DNA of 64,000 bases from Burkholderia puraquae (GCF_002099195.1 NZ_NBYX01000003.1:248001-312000), one strand, 5' to 3'; shown: positions 17,630-27,667, counted from the first letter of the stretch. Translations and numbers: made by a program. Notes: generated from the letters alone by a model not told the origin.

Positions 17630-17926
17630 CGGCTGTCTCCGTCTGGAATGATGAGTGGGGAAGCGTTCCGCGCGGCGGACGATGCGCCGTTCGCGGGGCC
17701 GGCGGCGAGGCCGGTGCGGGTCGCGCCGGGCACGGGCGCAATCGCGCCGATCATAAACGCCGGGGCTGCCGTTGTGAAGCGCGGGGAATGTGCGGTGCGG
17801 CAAGCCGGGGGGTTTTGCGCACCTGTACGGGCGCACCGACGGGCACCACGCGAATCGCCCGGACACGTTCGAGATCGAAAGAAAGGAAAGCGAAATTTGC
17901 GAAGCTGCCGCTTCGTTCGATCGGTA

Positions 17927-18496
17927 TTAAGTTTGCTTGCGCTTCGCCACTGGTTTGGCTGCTGGTTTGGCTGCTGGTTTGGCTGCTGGTTTGGCTGCTG
18001 GTTTGGCTGCTGGTTTCGCCGCTGGTTTCGCTGCTGGCTTCGCCGCCCGTTTCATTGTCGGCTTCGCTACCGATTTCACTACCGATTTCGCCCCTCGCTT
18101 CGCCGCCGCGCCGCCTTCCGCCACCGGTTTCACCACCGCCCGCGCCTTGCGCTTCGGCGGCCCCGCCAGCAACGCCGCGCGATACGCGCTGCGGCACCAG
18201 TCGAACAGCGCCCCCGCATCCTCGAGCACGTCGGCCGGCGTTTCGTAGTAGCCCTCGAGCGCGACGGTCCGCGTGGGCCTCGCATACGAGAACGGCCCCA
18301 TCCCCGCCGCAACGAACGCCGGACGGTTCACGTCGTCGACGCGCAGAAACAGCGACCCGCGCGACATGAAGCCGAACATCACGCCGTCGAGCCGCATCGC
18401 CGCCCCGCTGAAGAAACGCGCAACCTCGACCTTGCCGAGCGGCGCGAGCTGATAAGCGATCTCCTCGCCGTGCGCCTTCTCCGACTGCCAGCTCAT
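17927..18496 (-). CDS. TfoX N-terminal-domain protein with Ala/Lys/Pro-repeat tail
   Basis: A 189-residue protein. Residues 1-110 are a TfoX N-terminal domain (FFSGAAMRLDGVMFGFMS, PFSYARP and a C-terminal DWCRSAYRAAL). Residues ~113-189 form a strongly basic, Ala/Pro-rich tail with consecutive AKPA units resembling histone-H1-like or AlgP-like DNA-binding tails. The tail is encoded by near-perfect 12-bp DNA repeats, so its length should vary between strains. Its start overlaps the stop of the upstream dehydrogenase gene by 4 bp. A nucleic-acid-binding role is inferred from charge; TfoX links to competence regulation in other bacteria. Confidence 0.85.
   Translation of the reverse strand: MSWQSEKAHGEEIAYQLAPLGKVEVARFFSGAAMRLDGVMFGFMSRGSLFLRVDDVNRPAFVAAGMGPFSYARPTRTVALEGYYETPADVLEDAGALFDWCRSAYRAALLAGPPKRKARAVVKPVAEGGAAAKRGAKSVVKSVAKPTMKRAAKPAAKPAAKPAAKPAAKPAAKPAAKPAAKPVAKRKQT
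17949..18030. repeat. 12-bp tandem repeat encoding AKPA units
   Basis: About six to seven near-perfect head-to-tail copies of GGTTTGGCTGCT (plus strand), in frame within the TfoX-domain gene. The array continues in degenerate form to about 18,100. Being a multiple of three, copy-number changes would keep the frame. Confidence 0.85.
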
Positions 18497-19602
18497 GCGC
18501 GCTCCGTGCAGCGCTGCGTCCACGCATCGAGCGCCGCGTCGTCGAAGCCGACCGCCGCCGCGCTCTCGCGAATCTGCCGCCATGTCGCGCGATCAACCGG
18601 AATGCCGCCGGCACCGCGCGCCGCGCGGCTCGCCTCTTCCGGTTCGCCGGGCACCTGCACCGGCGCATCGCCGGCCTGCGGCGACGCCTTCGCCCATGCG
18701 ACGAACGCATCGGCTTCGCGCTCGGCATCAGCCGCATCGAACGCGTTCGGATCGATCAGCACCGACAGCATCCCGTTGACGATCGCACTCGTCTTCTGCA
18801 GCGTGTCGCCGTAGGTCGTATGCCCGCCGACGAGCGCGCCGCCGAAAATCTCGCACATCGCTGCCAGCGCGTACCCCTTGTGCAGCCCGAACGGCAGCAG
18901 CGCACCGAACGGCTGCTCGTGCATCACGGCCGGATCGTCGGTCGGCTGGCCGCGATGGTCGATCAGCGACCCGGCCGGCGCGCGCTTGCCCTGGTTGTAT
19001 GCGACGCGCGTCTTGCCATACGCGATTGCACTCGTCGCAAAATCGAGCAGCAGCGGCGGCCTGCCCGCACGCGGATACGCGGCGCAGAACGGGTTCGTGC
19101 CGAAGCGCGGATCGGTGCCGTGCAGCGGCGCGACCAGCAGGTCGCCCGGCACGTTGACGAAGTGAAACGACACGAGCCCCGAGCGCGCGCACTGCTCGGC
19201 CCAGTGCCCGATGCGGCCGAGATGATGCACGTCGCGCAGCCCGATCGCGCAGATACCCATGCGCCGTGCGCGCTCGATCCCTTCGACCATCGCCTCGAAC
19301 GCGATGACCTGGCCGAAGCCGCGCCCGCCGTCGATCGTCAGCACCGCACCGCCATCGCGGACGATCGACGCGTGCCCGTTCAGCTGCAACTGCCCTTCCC
19401 GCCACGACGCGACGTAGTTCGGGATCATCCCGATCCCGTGCGAATCGTGGCCCGCGAGATTCGCGCCGACCAGGTGGTCCGCAACGAGCGTTGCCTCGCG
19501 CTGGCTGCTGCCGGCCCGTTCCCAGAGTGCCGCGACGAATGCATGCAGCGGTTCGGCGCGCATGCGCAGCGGGTCGGTGTCGGGCGTCGGCAGTGCGGTC
19601 AT
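18493..19602 (-). CDS. Ldh2-family (malate/L-lactate-type) NAD(P)-dependent dehydrogenase
   Basis: A 369-residue member of the YlbC/Ldh2 oxidoreductase family, which reduces or oxidises 2-keto/2-hydroxy acids and imino acids. The family catalytic segment SHG (54-56, in GHDSHGIGM) is present, as are HLGRIGHWAE, DFATSAIAYGK and LPFGLHKGYALA. The length is normal. It is coupled by a 4-bp overlap to the TfoX-domain gene and follows the M20 peptidase by 55 bp, so the three may form one transcript. The substrate is unresolved. Confidence 0.9.
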   Translation of the reverse strand: MTALPTPDTDPLRMRAEPLHAFVAALWERAGSSQREATLVADHLVGANLAGHDSHGIGMIPNYVASWREGQLQLNGHASIVRDGGAVLTIDGGRGFGQVIAFEAMVEGIERARRMGICAIGLRDVHHLGRIGHWAEQCARSGLVSFHFVNVPGDLLVAPLHGTDPRFGTNPFCAAYPRAGRPPLLLDFATSAIAYGKTRVAYNQGKRAPAGSLIDHRGQPTDDPAVMHEQPFGALLPFGLHKGYALAAMCEIFGGALVGGHTTYGDTLQKTSAIVNGMLSVLIDPNAFDAADAEREADAFVAWAKASPQAGDAPVQVPGEPEEASRAARGAGGIPVDRATWRQIRESAAAVGFDDAALDAWTQRCTERA

Positions 19603-19657
19603 CGGCAAGGTTCCGTCAGGTCGGGTTGAGCAGTTGTCACTGCCAAGCGCCAAGCGA

Positions 19658-21112
19658 TCAGCGCGCGGTCGCGATCACGTCCGCGACTGCCGCCGTCAGC
19701 TTCTTCGCATACGGCACGTGCAGGAATTCGTTCGGGCCGTGCGCGTTCGACTTCGGCCCGAGCACGCCGCACACCATGAACTGGGCGGACGGGAAGCCTT
19801 CCTGCAGCACGTTCATCAGCGGGATCGTGCCGCCGAGGCCCATATACGCGCAGTCGGCGCCGAAGTGGCGGCGCGACGCCGCATCGAGCGACGATGCGAG
19901 CCACGGCGCGAGATCCGGCGCGCTCCAGCCCGTCGCGGCACCCGCGTCCGGCTTGAACGTGACCTTCGCGTTGTACGGCGGATCGAGTTCGAGCAGTTCT
20001 TTCAGTTGCTGCACGGCCTGCGCGGCGTCGACGAGCGGCGGCAGGCGCAGCGACAGCTTGAACGCGGTACGCGGACGCAGCACGTTGCCCGCATCGGCGA
20101 GCGCCGGCAGGCCGGCGGCGCCGGTAACCGACAGCGACGGACGCCACGTCGAATTCAGCAGCGCCTCGCGCGGATCGGTCGTGGTCGGCAGCACCGGCTT
20201 GCCGTCCGCACCGCACGCCCACGGCAGCCCCTTCCACACGGCGTCGCCGAGGATCTCGGCGGCTGCGGCCGCTTCGCGCACGCGGCTGTCGGGAATCTCG
20301 CAATGGAACGCGCCCGGCAGCAGGTTGCCGTTCTTCGCATCTTCCAGGCGCTCGAACAGCTGGCGCATCACGCGGAAGCTCGACGGCGCGATGCCGCCGA
20401 ACACGCCCGAATGAACGCCTTCCTCGAGCACTTCGACCTGCAGGTCGCCAGAAACCAGTCCGCGCAGCGACGTGGTGAGCCACATCTGGTCGTAGTTGCC
20501 GGCGCCCGAATCGAGGCACACGACGAGCGACACCTGGCCGAGCCGGTCGCGCAGCGCATCGACGTACGGCAGCAGGTCGTAGCTGCCCGATTCCTCGCAG
20601 GTCTCGATCAGGCCGACACAACGCGGCCGCTCGATGCCCTGCTCGTCGAGCGCGCCGAGCGCCGCGAGGCTCGCGTAGATCGCATAGCCGTCGTCCGCGC
20701 CGCCGCGGCCGTACAGCTTGCCGTTCTCGTACTTCGGCGTCCACGGGCCGAGATCCGCGCGCCAGCCGTCGAATTCGGGCTGCTTGTCGAGGTGGCCGTA
20801 CAGCAGGATCGTGTCGGTGCTGCCCGAACGCGTGGCGGGCGATTCGAAGAAGATCACCGGCGTGCGGCCGGCCAAGCGCACGATCTCGAGCTTCAGGCCC
20901 TTCACGGGCTGCCGCTCGGCCCACTGCGCGGCATCGGTGACGACGCGCTCGAGATAGCCGCGCTTCGCCCAGTCGGGGTCGAATGCGGGGCTCTTCGCGG
21001 GGATCGCGATGTAGTCGGTCAGTGCGTGGAGGATTTCATCGTTCCACTTGCGCTCGATGAAGGTAACGAGCTTGTCATGGTCGAGGACGGGGGTAGTGTC
21101 GACGGAGGTCAT
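19658..21112 (-). CDS. M20-family metallopeptidase (dipeptidase-like)
   Basis: A 484-residue di-zinc exopeptidase. The metal ligands are visible as H107 (YGHLDKQPEFDGW), the bridging D140 (GRGGADDGYA) and the Glu pair E173/E174 (ETCEESGSYD), with later D and H residues in CLDSGAGN and HSG. A lid/dimerisation domain is inserted in the second third. It resembles carnosinase/CPG2-type M20 enzymes that release C-terminal amino acids from di- or acyl-peptides. I started it at MTSVDTTP (21112). It lies upstream of the Ldh2 dehydrogenase, suggesting joint amino-acid catabolism. Confidence 0.9.
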   Translation of the reverse strand: MTSVDTTPVLDHDKLVTFIERKWNDEILHALTDYIAIPAKSPAFDPDWAKRGYLERVVTDAAQWAERQPVKGLKLEIVRLAGRTPVIFFESPATRSGSTDTILLYGHLDKQPEFDGWRADLGPWTPKYENGKLYGRGGADDGYAIYASLAALGALDEQGIERPRCVGLIETCEESGSYDLLPYVDALRDRLGQVSLVVCLDSGAGNYDQMWLTTSLRGLVSGDLQVEVLEEGVHSGVFGGIAPSSFRVMRQLFERLEDAKNGNLLPGAFHCEIPDSRVREAAAAAEILGDAVWKGLPWACGADGKPVLPTTTDPREALLNSTWRPSLSVTGAAGLPALADAGNVLRPRTAFKLSLRLPPLVDAAQAVQQLKELLELDPPYNAKVTFKPDAGAATGWSAPDLAPWLASSLDAASRRHFGADCAYMGLGGTIPLMNVLQEGFPSAQFMVCGVLGPKSNAHGPNEFLHVPYAKKLTAAVADVIATAR

Positions 21113-21194
21113 GGTGGGGGTGCCTGGATCGGGCTGACGAAAACCCAGATGATACGCCGATGCTCCCACGCCGGCGCCCCCTGCCCGGGGTCGT

Positions 21195-22265
21195 TCAGAC
21201 CGCCTGCGGGAAGGCGTCGCGCAGCCCTGCCGCGCACGCCAGCGCGTCGCGCCACAGGCGCCGCGTCAGTTCGCCCGCATCCTCTTCGCGTGCGAGCGCC
21301 GCGGCCTCGCCCGACCACAGCAGCGAAAAGTCGTCGCGGCCCTGCCGCTCGAACGCGCCGCGCAGCGGATCGACCGCGGCCGTCGCGAGCGGGAACGCCG
21401 GCGCGAGCGCACTCATCGGCCCCTGCTCGCGCATGAAGCGCGTCAGCAGCCCGCGCGCGGGGCGGCCCGTGTACAGGTTGGTCATGCGCGTGCCGTCGTC
21501 GCGCGCGGTGCGCACCGCCGCGCGATGCTGCGCCGAGCGGCCGGCCTGCGGCGTGAGCAGGTAGCCCGTGCCGATCTGCACCGTGCGCGCGCCGAGCGCG
21601 AACGCAGCCGCGATGCCACGTCCGTCGGCGATTGCGCCGGCCGCAATCACCGGCGCGCGCACCGCGTCGACGATCTGCGGCAGCAATGCGAACAGGCCCG
21701 GTTGCGCGTGGATGTCGTCGGTCAGGAACATCCCGCGATGGCCGCCGGCCTCCGCGCCTTGCGCGACGATCGCGTCGACGCCGCGCGCATCCAGCCAGCG
21801 CGCTTCCTCCACGGTCGTCGCGGACGACACGACCAGCGCGCCCGTGCGCCGCACGCGGTCGAGCAGCGCGTCGTCCGGCAGCCCGAAATGGAAACTCACG
21901 ACGGCCGGCCGCAGCTCCTCGACGACCGCGCACATCGCATCGTCGAACGGCGCACGGCCGGGGCCGCCCTTCACGCCGGCCGGATCGAGCCCGGCTTGCG
22001 CGTAGTAGCCGGCGAGCGCCGCGCGCCAGCGTGCGTCGACCTCGGCGTCGGGCGCCGGCGGCGTATGGCAGAAGAAGTTCACGTTGAACGGCGCGGGCGT
22101 GCGCGCGCGGATCGCCGCGATCTCGTCGCGCAGTTGCTGCGGGCCGAGCGCCGCGCACGCGAGCGAGCCGAGCCCGCCGGCTTCGCACACCGCGATCGCG
22201 AGCGGGCTCAGCGAACCGACCATCGGGGCCTGGATGAGCGGCAAACGGGAAGGCAGCGTCGTCAT
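21195..22265 (-). CDS. Nitronate monooxygenase (second copy)
   Basis: A 356-residue FMN-dependent NMO: N-terminal PLIQAPMVG, glycine loop, catalytic AEAGGHRG near 195 and phosphate-binding AAGAIADGRG and LGARTVQIGTGYL. It detoxifies propionate-3-nitronate and other alkyl nitronates. It is clearly different from the partial NMO at the left edge of the window and is not in a biosynthetic operon. The start at MTTLPSR was preferred over a longer Arg-rich extension. Confidence 0.92.
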   Translation of the reverse strand: MTTLPSRLPLIQAPMVGSLSPLAIAVCEAGGLGSLACAALGPQQLRDEIAAIRARTPAPFNVNFFCHTPPAPDAEVDARWRAALAGYYAQAGLDPAGVKGGPGRAPFDDAMCAVVEELRPAVVSFHFGLPDDALLDRVRRTGALVVSSATTVEEARWLDARGVDAIVAQGAEAGGHRGMFLTDDIHAQPGLFALLPQIVDAVRAPVIAAGAIADGRGIAAAFALGARTVQIGTGYLLTPQAGRSAQHRAAVRTARDDGTRMTNLYTGRPARGLLTRFMREQGPMSALAPAFPLATAAVDPLRGAFERQGRDDFSLLWSGEAAALAREEDAGELTRRLWRDALACAAGLRDAFPQAV

Positions 22266-22707
22266 CGGAATCGTCCTCGGGGAAGAAGCGGTAGTCGCGC
22301 GGTGGTCGCGCGCGCCGGCGGCGCGCATTCAATGCGCTCGATATTACCCGACAAACTCAATCCCGATTGCCGCGCCATTTACCTCACGAATTGATTTAAC
22401 CGATTCGGAAAAACGATTATTCAGGGAAGCTTCGGCGGCGTGACCTCATCTTCCAGGATCGAGGCCAGAAAAAACGCCATCCAGCCTTGCTGCACGGGAC
22501 ACCCAAGTACAAATTCAAACACCGATTCACCGGTTTCAATGACATTCATCAATATTCAAGTTATTAAATACCGGCGTTTACCCTTATTGGAAATCATCCA
22601 GGCGATAACATGAACACGTCAATTAAAACGACGATTCACAGCGGAATCGTCGACCGGCGCCACGCCGCGCCACCTCAACCGCAACACGTCTCGTCAAGGA
22701 GCGTCGC
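22266..22707. other. Promoter region of the acid-resistance pair
   Basis: About 440 bp, AT-rich from 22,340 to 22,660, between the NMO gene and the antiporter. It presumably carries divergent promoters. No regulator gene and no convincing dyad were seen. Confidence 0.4.
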
Positions 22708-24240
22708 ATGTCCGATGCCAGCTCGTCCTCCTCCCGCGCCGCCGCCACGCCGGCCGCGGCTTCCGCGCCGAAAATCGGCGTCATCCCCGCCACGCTGATG
22801 GTCGCGGGCAACATGATGGGCTCCGGCGTCTTCATGCTGCCCGCGAACCTCGCCGCCACCGGCGGCATCGCGATCTTCGGCTGGCTGATCACCGTCGTCG
22901 GCGCCGTATCGCTCGCGCTCGTGTTCGCGAAGCTCGCCGCGATCGACCCGGCCGCCGGCGGCCCGTATGCGTATGCACGCAAATCGTTCGGCCCGTACAT
23001 GGGCTACCAGACCAACCTGATCTACTGGCTCGCGAACGTGCTCGGCAACGTCGGCCTCGCGGTCGCCGGCCTCGGCTACCTCACGCATTTCTTCCCGGTA
23101 CTGAAGGACCCGCTCGTGTTCGCGCTCGCGCAGATCTTCGTGATCTGGCTGTTCACCTACGCGAACATCCTCGGGCCGAACGTCGTCGGCCGCGTGCAGT
23201 CGGTCACGACAATCTTCGCGCTCGTGCCGATCCTCGGGATGGCCGTGTTCGGCTGGTTCTGGTTCAGCAAGGACGTGTATTTCGCCGGCTGGAATGTGTC
23301 GGGCACCAACAGCTTCAGCGCGATCGGCGCGACGCTGAACTTCACGCTGTGGGCGTTCATCGGCGTCGAGAGTGCGTCCGTATCGGCCGGCGTCGTCGAG
23401 AACCCGTCGCGCAACGTGCCGATCGCAACCGTCGGCGGCGTCGTGCTCGCAGCCGTGTGCTACGTGCTCAGCTCGACCGTGATCATGGGGATGATCCCGA
23501 ACAAGGCGCTGCTCGCATCGAGCGCACCGTTCGCGGATGCCGCGCGCCTCGCGCTCGGCAATACGGCCGCGAACGCGGTCGCGCTGTGCGCGGCGCTCGG
23601 CTGCCTCGGCTCGCTCGCGGGCTGGACGCTGCTGGTCGGCCAGACCGCGAAGGCGGCCGCCGACGACGGCCTGTTCGCCAGCGTGTTCGCACGCGTGAAC
23701 TCGAAGAACGTGCCGTCGGCCGGCCTCGCGATCGTCGCGCTGATCATGTCCGTGCAGGTGCTCGCGACGATGTCGCCAAGCGCCAGCGAGCAGTTCGGCA
23801 AGATCGCGTCGATCGCCGTGATCATGACGCTGCTGCCGTACATCTACTCGTGCATCGCGATCAAGGTGCTCGGCTACGGCAAGATGCCGTCGCACCAGTT
23901 CACGTTCTACACGATCGTCGGCCTGATCGGCGCCGTCTACGCGCTGTGGGCGATGGTCGGCTCCGACGGCCAGCAGACGCGCTGGTCGCTGATCTTCGTC
24001 GTCGCGACGATCGTCTTCTACGAGCTGTCGATCAACCGCCAGCGCGAAATCGAGGAAACCCATATCCATCCGGGCGGCCGCTCGCCGCGCTGGGTGCGCT
24101 ATCTCGCGCTCGGCGTGACCATCGCCGCGCTCGCCGCCACCTTCTGGATCTCCGTGGGCCGTCACCAGGCCGACACCCTTCACACGCGCTCGCCGGCCGT
24201 TGCCGCGAGCGTCCAGGCAACCCAGCAAACGGGGAATTAA
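22708..24240 (+). CDS. adiC: Basic amino acid/polyamine antiporter (AdiC-like)
   Basis: A 510-residue APC-family exchanger with 12 hydrophobic segments plus an extra C-terminal helix. The substrate-site motif GNMMGSGVFMLP matches AdiC, as do GGPYAYARKSFGP and ESASVSAGVVENPSRNVPIAT. It exchanges external arginine for internal agmatine. It lies 3 bp upstream of the decarboxylase gene, which decides between AdiC and the related CadB and PotE. Together they consume protons and resist acid. The C-terminal ~70 residues are longer than usual in E. coli AdiC. Confidence 0.88.
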   Translation: MSDASSSSSRAAATPAAASAPKIGVIPATLMVAGNMMGSGVFMLPANLAATGGIAIFGWLITVVGAVSLALVFAKLAAIDPAAGGPYAYARKSFGPYMGYQTNLIYWLANVLGNVGLAVAGLGYLTHFFPVLKDPLVFALAQIFVIWLFTYANILGPNVVGRVQSVTTIFALVPILGMAVFGWFWFSKDVYFAGWNVSGTNSFSAIGATLNFTLWAFIGVESASVSAGVVENPSRNVPIATVGGVVLAAVCYVLSSTVIMGMIPNKALLASSAPFADAARLALGNTAANAVALCAALGCLGSLAGWTLLVGQTAKAAADDGLFASVFARVNSKNVPSAGLAIVALIMSVQVLATMSPSASEQFGKIASIAVIMTLLPYIYSCIAIKVLGYGKMPSHQFTFYTIVGLIGAVYALWAMVGSDGQQTRWSLIFVVATIVFYELSINRQREIEETHIHPGGRSPRWVRYLALGVTIAALAATFWISVGRHQADTLHTRSPAVAASVQATQQTGN

Positions 24241-24243
24241 ACC

Positions 24244-26583
24244 ATGACCGCTTCCTTGACCCAACCGGCCTTCCGCCGCCTCGGCATGAAGGCCCTGCTC
24301 GTGCAGCACGACATCGATGAACGCACGGCCACCGGGCGCGCCGCGACGGCGCTCGCCGAGGAACTGCGCACGCGGCTCGTCGACGTCGTGATCGCAACGT
24401 CCGCCGACGATGCCTGCGCGGTGGTCGCCGCCGATCCGGCGATCCAGTGCCTGCTGCTCAACTGGGAACTCGGCAACGATGCCGGCCACGCGCCCGCGCA
24501 GGCCGTGCTCGACGCGATGCGCGCGCGCAACGCGACCATCCCCGTGTTCCTGCTCGCGAGCCGCGCGAGCGCGTCCGCGATTCCCGTCGACGCGATGCGC
24601 AAGGCCGACGACTTCATCTGGATGCTGGAGGACACCACGGCGTTCATCGGCGGCCGGATCGTCGCCGCGATCGAGCGCTACCGCGAAACCGTGCTGCCGC
24701 CGATGTTCCGCGCGCTCGCGAAATTCTCGCGCGTGTACGAGTATTCGTGGCATACGCCCGGCCACACGGGCGGCACCGCGTTCCTGAAATCGCCGGTCGG
24801 CCGCGCGTACTTCGAATTCTTCGGCGAATCGCTGTTCCGTTCGGACCTGTCGATCTCGGTCGGCGAACTCGGCTCGCTGCTCGACCATTCGGGCCCGATC
24901 GGTGAAAGCGAACGCTATGCGGCGCGCGTGTTCGGCGCACATCGCACGTATCACGTGACGAACGGCTCGTCGATGTCGAACCGCGTGATCCTGATGGCGA
25001 GCGTCACGCGCAACCAGGTCGCGCTGTGCGACCGCAACTGCCACAAGTCGGCCGAGCACGCGATGACGATGTCCGGCGCGATTCCGACCTACCTGATTCC
25101 GTCGCGCAACCACTACGGGATCATCGGCCCGATCATGCCCGAGCGGCTGACGGCCGCCGCCGTGCGGCTCGCCATCGACGCGAACCCGCTCGTGCGCGGC
25201 CGCGACGGCATCGATCCGACGCCCGTGCATGCACTGATCACGAACTCGACGTACGACGGCCTCTGCTACAACGTCGCGCGCGTCGAGGCGCTGCTCGGCC
25301 AGAGCGTGGATCGATTACATTTCGACGAGGCGTGGTACGGCTACGCGCGCTTCAACCCGATCTATCGCGACCGTCACGCGATGCACGGCGATCCCGCGCA
25401 ACACGACGCGAGCAAGCCGACCGTGTTCGCGACGCAATCGACGCACAAGCTGCTCGCCGCGCTGTCGCAGGCGTCGTTCATTCATGTCCGCGACGGCCGC
25501 AACCCGATCGAGCACGCCCGCTTCAACGAGGCGTACATGATGCATGCGTCGACGTCACCGAACTACGCGATCATCGCGTCGAACGACGTGAGCGCCGCGA
25601 TGATGGACGGCCCCGGCGGCGAGGCGCTGACGACCGACGCGATCCGCGAGGCCGTCGCGTTCCGCCAGATGCTGGCGCGCCTGCATACGGAATGCGCGGA
25701 GAACAACGACTGGTTCTTCAACGGCTGGCAGCCCGATAGCGTCGTCGATCGCAAGACGGGCCGCCGCGTGCGCTTCCACGAAGCGGACGAGACGCTGCTC
25801 GCCACCGACCCGTCGTGCTGGGTGCTGCATCCGGGCGACACGTGGCACGGCTTCGGCGAGATCGAGGACGACTACTGCATGCTCGACCCGATCAAGGTGT
25901 CGATCGTCACGCCGGGCGTCGCATCGCACGGCGGGCTGATGCCGGTCGGCATTCCGGCGTCGGTCGTCACCGCGTATCTCGACCGGCACGGGATCGTCGT
26001 CGAGAAGACGACCGACTTCACGATCCTGTTCCTGTTCTCGCTCGGCGTGACGAAGGGCAAGTGGGGCACGCTCGTCAACACGCTGCTCGACTTCAAGCGC
26101 GACTACGATGCGAACGCGCCGCTCGAACAGGCGCTGCCCGAACTCGTTGCGCGCTTTCCGGAGCGCTACGGCAAGCTCGGCCTGCGCGACCTGTGCGACC
26201 TGATGTTCAGCGCGATGAGCGACCTGAAGACGACCGAAATGATGTCGCGCGGCTTCTCGACGCTGCCGAAGCCCGATTACAGCCCGGCCGAGGCGTTCGA
26301 GCATCTCGTGCACAACGACATCGAGATGCTGGAGCTGTCGGAAATGGAAGGCCGCACCGTCGCGACGGGCGTCGTGCCCTATCCGCCGGGCATTCCGCTG
26401 CTGATGCCCGGCGAGAACGCGGGGCCGGCCGACGGCCCGCTGCTCGGCTACCTGAAGGCGCTCGAGCAGTACGACCTGCGTTTCCCGGGCTTCACGCACG
26501 ACACGCACGGTGTCGAAGTCGAGGATGGCGTGTATCGCATCGCGTGCATCAAGCTGAACGCGCACGATACCCGCACGCGCTGA
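24244..26583 (+). CDS. adiA: Inducible PLP-dependent arginine decarboxylase (AdiA-like)
   Basis: A 779-residue Orn/Lys/Arg decarboxylase of the large decameric type. An N-terminal response-regulator-like wing domain (about 1-130) precedes the PLP-binding core with STHK (Lys402 is the Schiff-base lysine), then a C-terminal domain. The segment SQASFIHVRDGRNPIE and MMHASTSPNYAIIASNDV follow the AdiA pattern rather than CadA or SpeC. It converts arginine to agmatine and CO2. The 3-bp gap to the antiporter indicates one operon. Lysine or ornithine specificity cannot be fully excluded from sequence alone. Confidence 0.9.
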   Translation: MTASLTQPAFRRLGMKALLVQHDIDERTATGRAATALAEELRTRLVDVVIATSADDACAVVAADPAIQCLLLNWELGNDAGHAPAQAVLDAMRARNATIPVFLLASRASASAIPVDAMRKADDFIWMLEDTTAFIGGRIVAAIERYRETVLPPMFRALAKFSRVYEYSWHTPGHTGGTAFLKSPVGRAYFEFFGESLFRSDLSISVGELGSLLDHSGPIGESERYAARVFGAHRTYHVTNGSSMSNRVILMASVTRNQVALCDRNCHKSAEHAMTMSGAIPTYLIPSRNHYGIIGPIMPERLTAAAVRLAIDANPLVRGRDGIDPTPVHALITNSTYDGLCYNVARVEALLGQSVDRLHFDEAWYGYARFNPIYRDRHAMHGDPAQHDASKPTVFATQSTHKLLAALSQASFIHVRDGRNPIEHARFNEAYMMHASTSPNYAIIASNDVSAAMMDGPGGEALTTDAIREAVAFRQMLARLHTECAENNDWFFNGWQPDSVVDRKTGRRVRFHEADETLLATDPSCWVLHPGDTWHGFGEIEDDYCMLDPIKVSIVTPGVASHGGLMPVGIPASVVTAYLDRHGIVVEKTTDFTILFLFSLGVTKGKWGTLVNTLLDFKRDYDANAPLEQALPELVARFPERYGKLGLRDLCDLMFSAMSDLKTTEMMSRGFSTLPKPDYSPAEAFEHLVHNDIEMLELSEMEGRTVATGVVPYPPGIPLLMPGENAGPADGPLLGYLKALEQYDLRFPGFTHDTHGVEVEDGVYRIACIKLNAHDTRTR

Positions 26584-26704
26584 GCATGCTCAGGCAGCCG
26601 GCCGCCTCGGCAGCCGGCCGAACCACGCGGCAAGCTGCCGCTCACCCGCTGCGCCGCATTCACGGTACCGATCGCGCGATGGAATCAGCCGGACGCGGCG
26701 CTCG

Positions 26705-27667
26705 CTATCTCGCGCCACGATCCATCCCGCGCCGGTACGCGGCCGGGCTCGTCGCCGCGACGCGCCGGAAATGCCGGCGCAGCGATTCCTCGGAACCGAA
26801 CCCCGCGCGCGCCGCAACCTGCGCGAGCGACAGCGCGGGATGCGCTTCGAGCATGTCCTTCGCAACGTTCACGCGTTCGCGGATCAGCCACGCGAGCGGC
26901 GACATCCCCGTCGCATCCGCGAACTGACGCTGCAGCGTGCGTGTGCTCATCGCGGCCTGCGCGGCGAGCGACGCGAGCGTGTGCGGCTCGGCCGCGTGCG
27001 CGCGCATCCAGTCGATCAGCTTCGCGAGCCGGTCGGTGCCGCCCGGCGCAACCGGGCGCGGCACGAACTGCGCCTGCCCGCCGTCGCGATGCGGCGGCAG
27101 CACGAGGCGCTGCGCGACCCGGTTCGCGATCGCGCCGCCGTAGTCTCGGCGCACGAGATGCAGCAGCATGTCGAGCCCCGCCGCCGACCCGGCCGACGTG
27201 ACGACCTGCCCTTCGTCGACATAAAGCGCATCGGGATTCACGCGCAGCGCCGGATAGCGCGCCTGCAGCTTTTCCGCGTAGCGCCAGTGGGTCGTCACCG
27301 TGAGGCCGTCGAGCACGCCGGCCGCCGCCAGCACGAACACGCCCGAGCAGATCGAGCAGAGCCGCGCGCCGCGGCGATGCGCGGCCCGCAGTTTCTTCAG
27401 CAACGGTTCCGGCGGCGGTTCGTCCGGATCGCGCCAGCCAGGAATCACGATGGTATCGGCACGATCGAGCGTCGCGAGCCGATAAGGCGCGGCGACCGTG
27501 ATGCCGCCCGCCGCGCGCACGGGCCCCGGCTCGCTCGCACAGACCGCGAAGCGATACCAGTCGACCCCGAGCTCGGGGCGTTCGAGGGCGAACAATTCGA
27601 CCACGCAGCCGAATTCGAACGTGCAGAGGCGATCGTAGGCGAGCGCGGCGACGAGATGATTATGCAT
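26705..27667 (-). CDS. ftrA: FtrA-type GlxA-family transcriptional regulator
   Basis: A 320-residue protein: a DJ-1/PfpI-like sensor domain at 1-185 with the nucleophile-elbow Cys in SICSGVFVLAAAG, and a C-terminal AraC HTH at about 215-315 (LASLAAQAAMSTRTLQRQF, AARAGFGSEESLRRHFRR). FtrA/GlxA regulators respond to small metabolites. It is divergent from the rhodanese gene across ~110 bp, a pairing common in Burkholderia and related genera, so the rhodanese gene is the likely target. Confidence 0.88.
   Translation of the reverse strand: MHNHLVAALAYDRLCTFEFGCVVELFALERPELGVDWYRFAVCASEPGPVRAAGGITVAAPYRLATLDRADTIVIPGWRDPDEPPPEPLLKKLRAAHRRGARLCSICSGVFVLAAAGVLDGLTVTTHWRYAEKLQARYPALRVNPDALYVDEGQVVTSAGSAAGLDMLLHLVRRDYGGAIANRVAQRLVLPPHRDGGQAQFVPRPVAPGGTDRLAKLIDWMRAHAAEPHTLASLAAQAAMSTRTLQRQFADATGMSPLAWLIRERVNVAKDMLEAHPALSLAQVAARAGFGSEESLRRHFRRVAATSPAAYRRGMDRGAR

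Noticed and set aside
17949-18030. 12-bp repeat considered as a CRISPR or regulatory repeat
   Set aside because: It is in frame within a gene and encodes AKPA units; there are no spacers.
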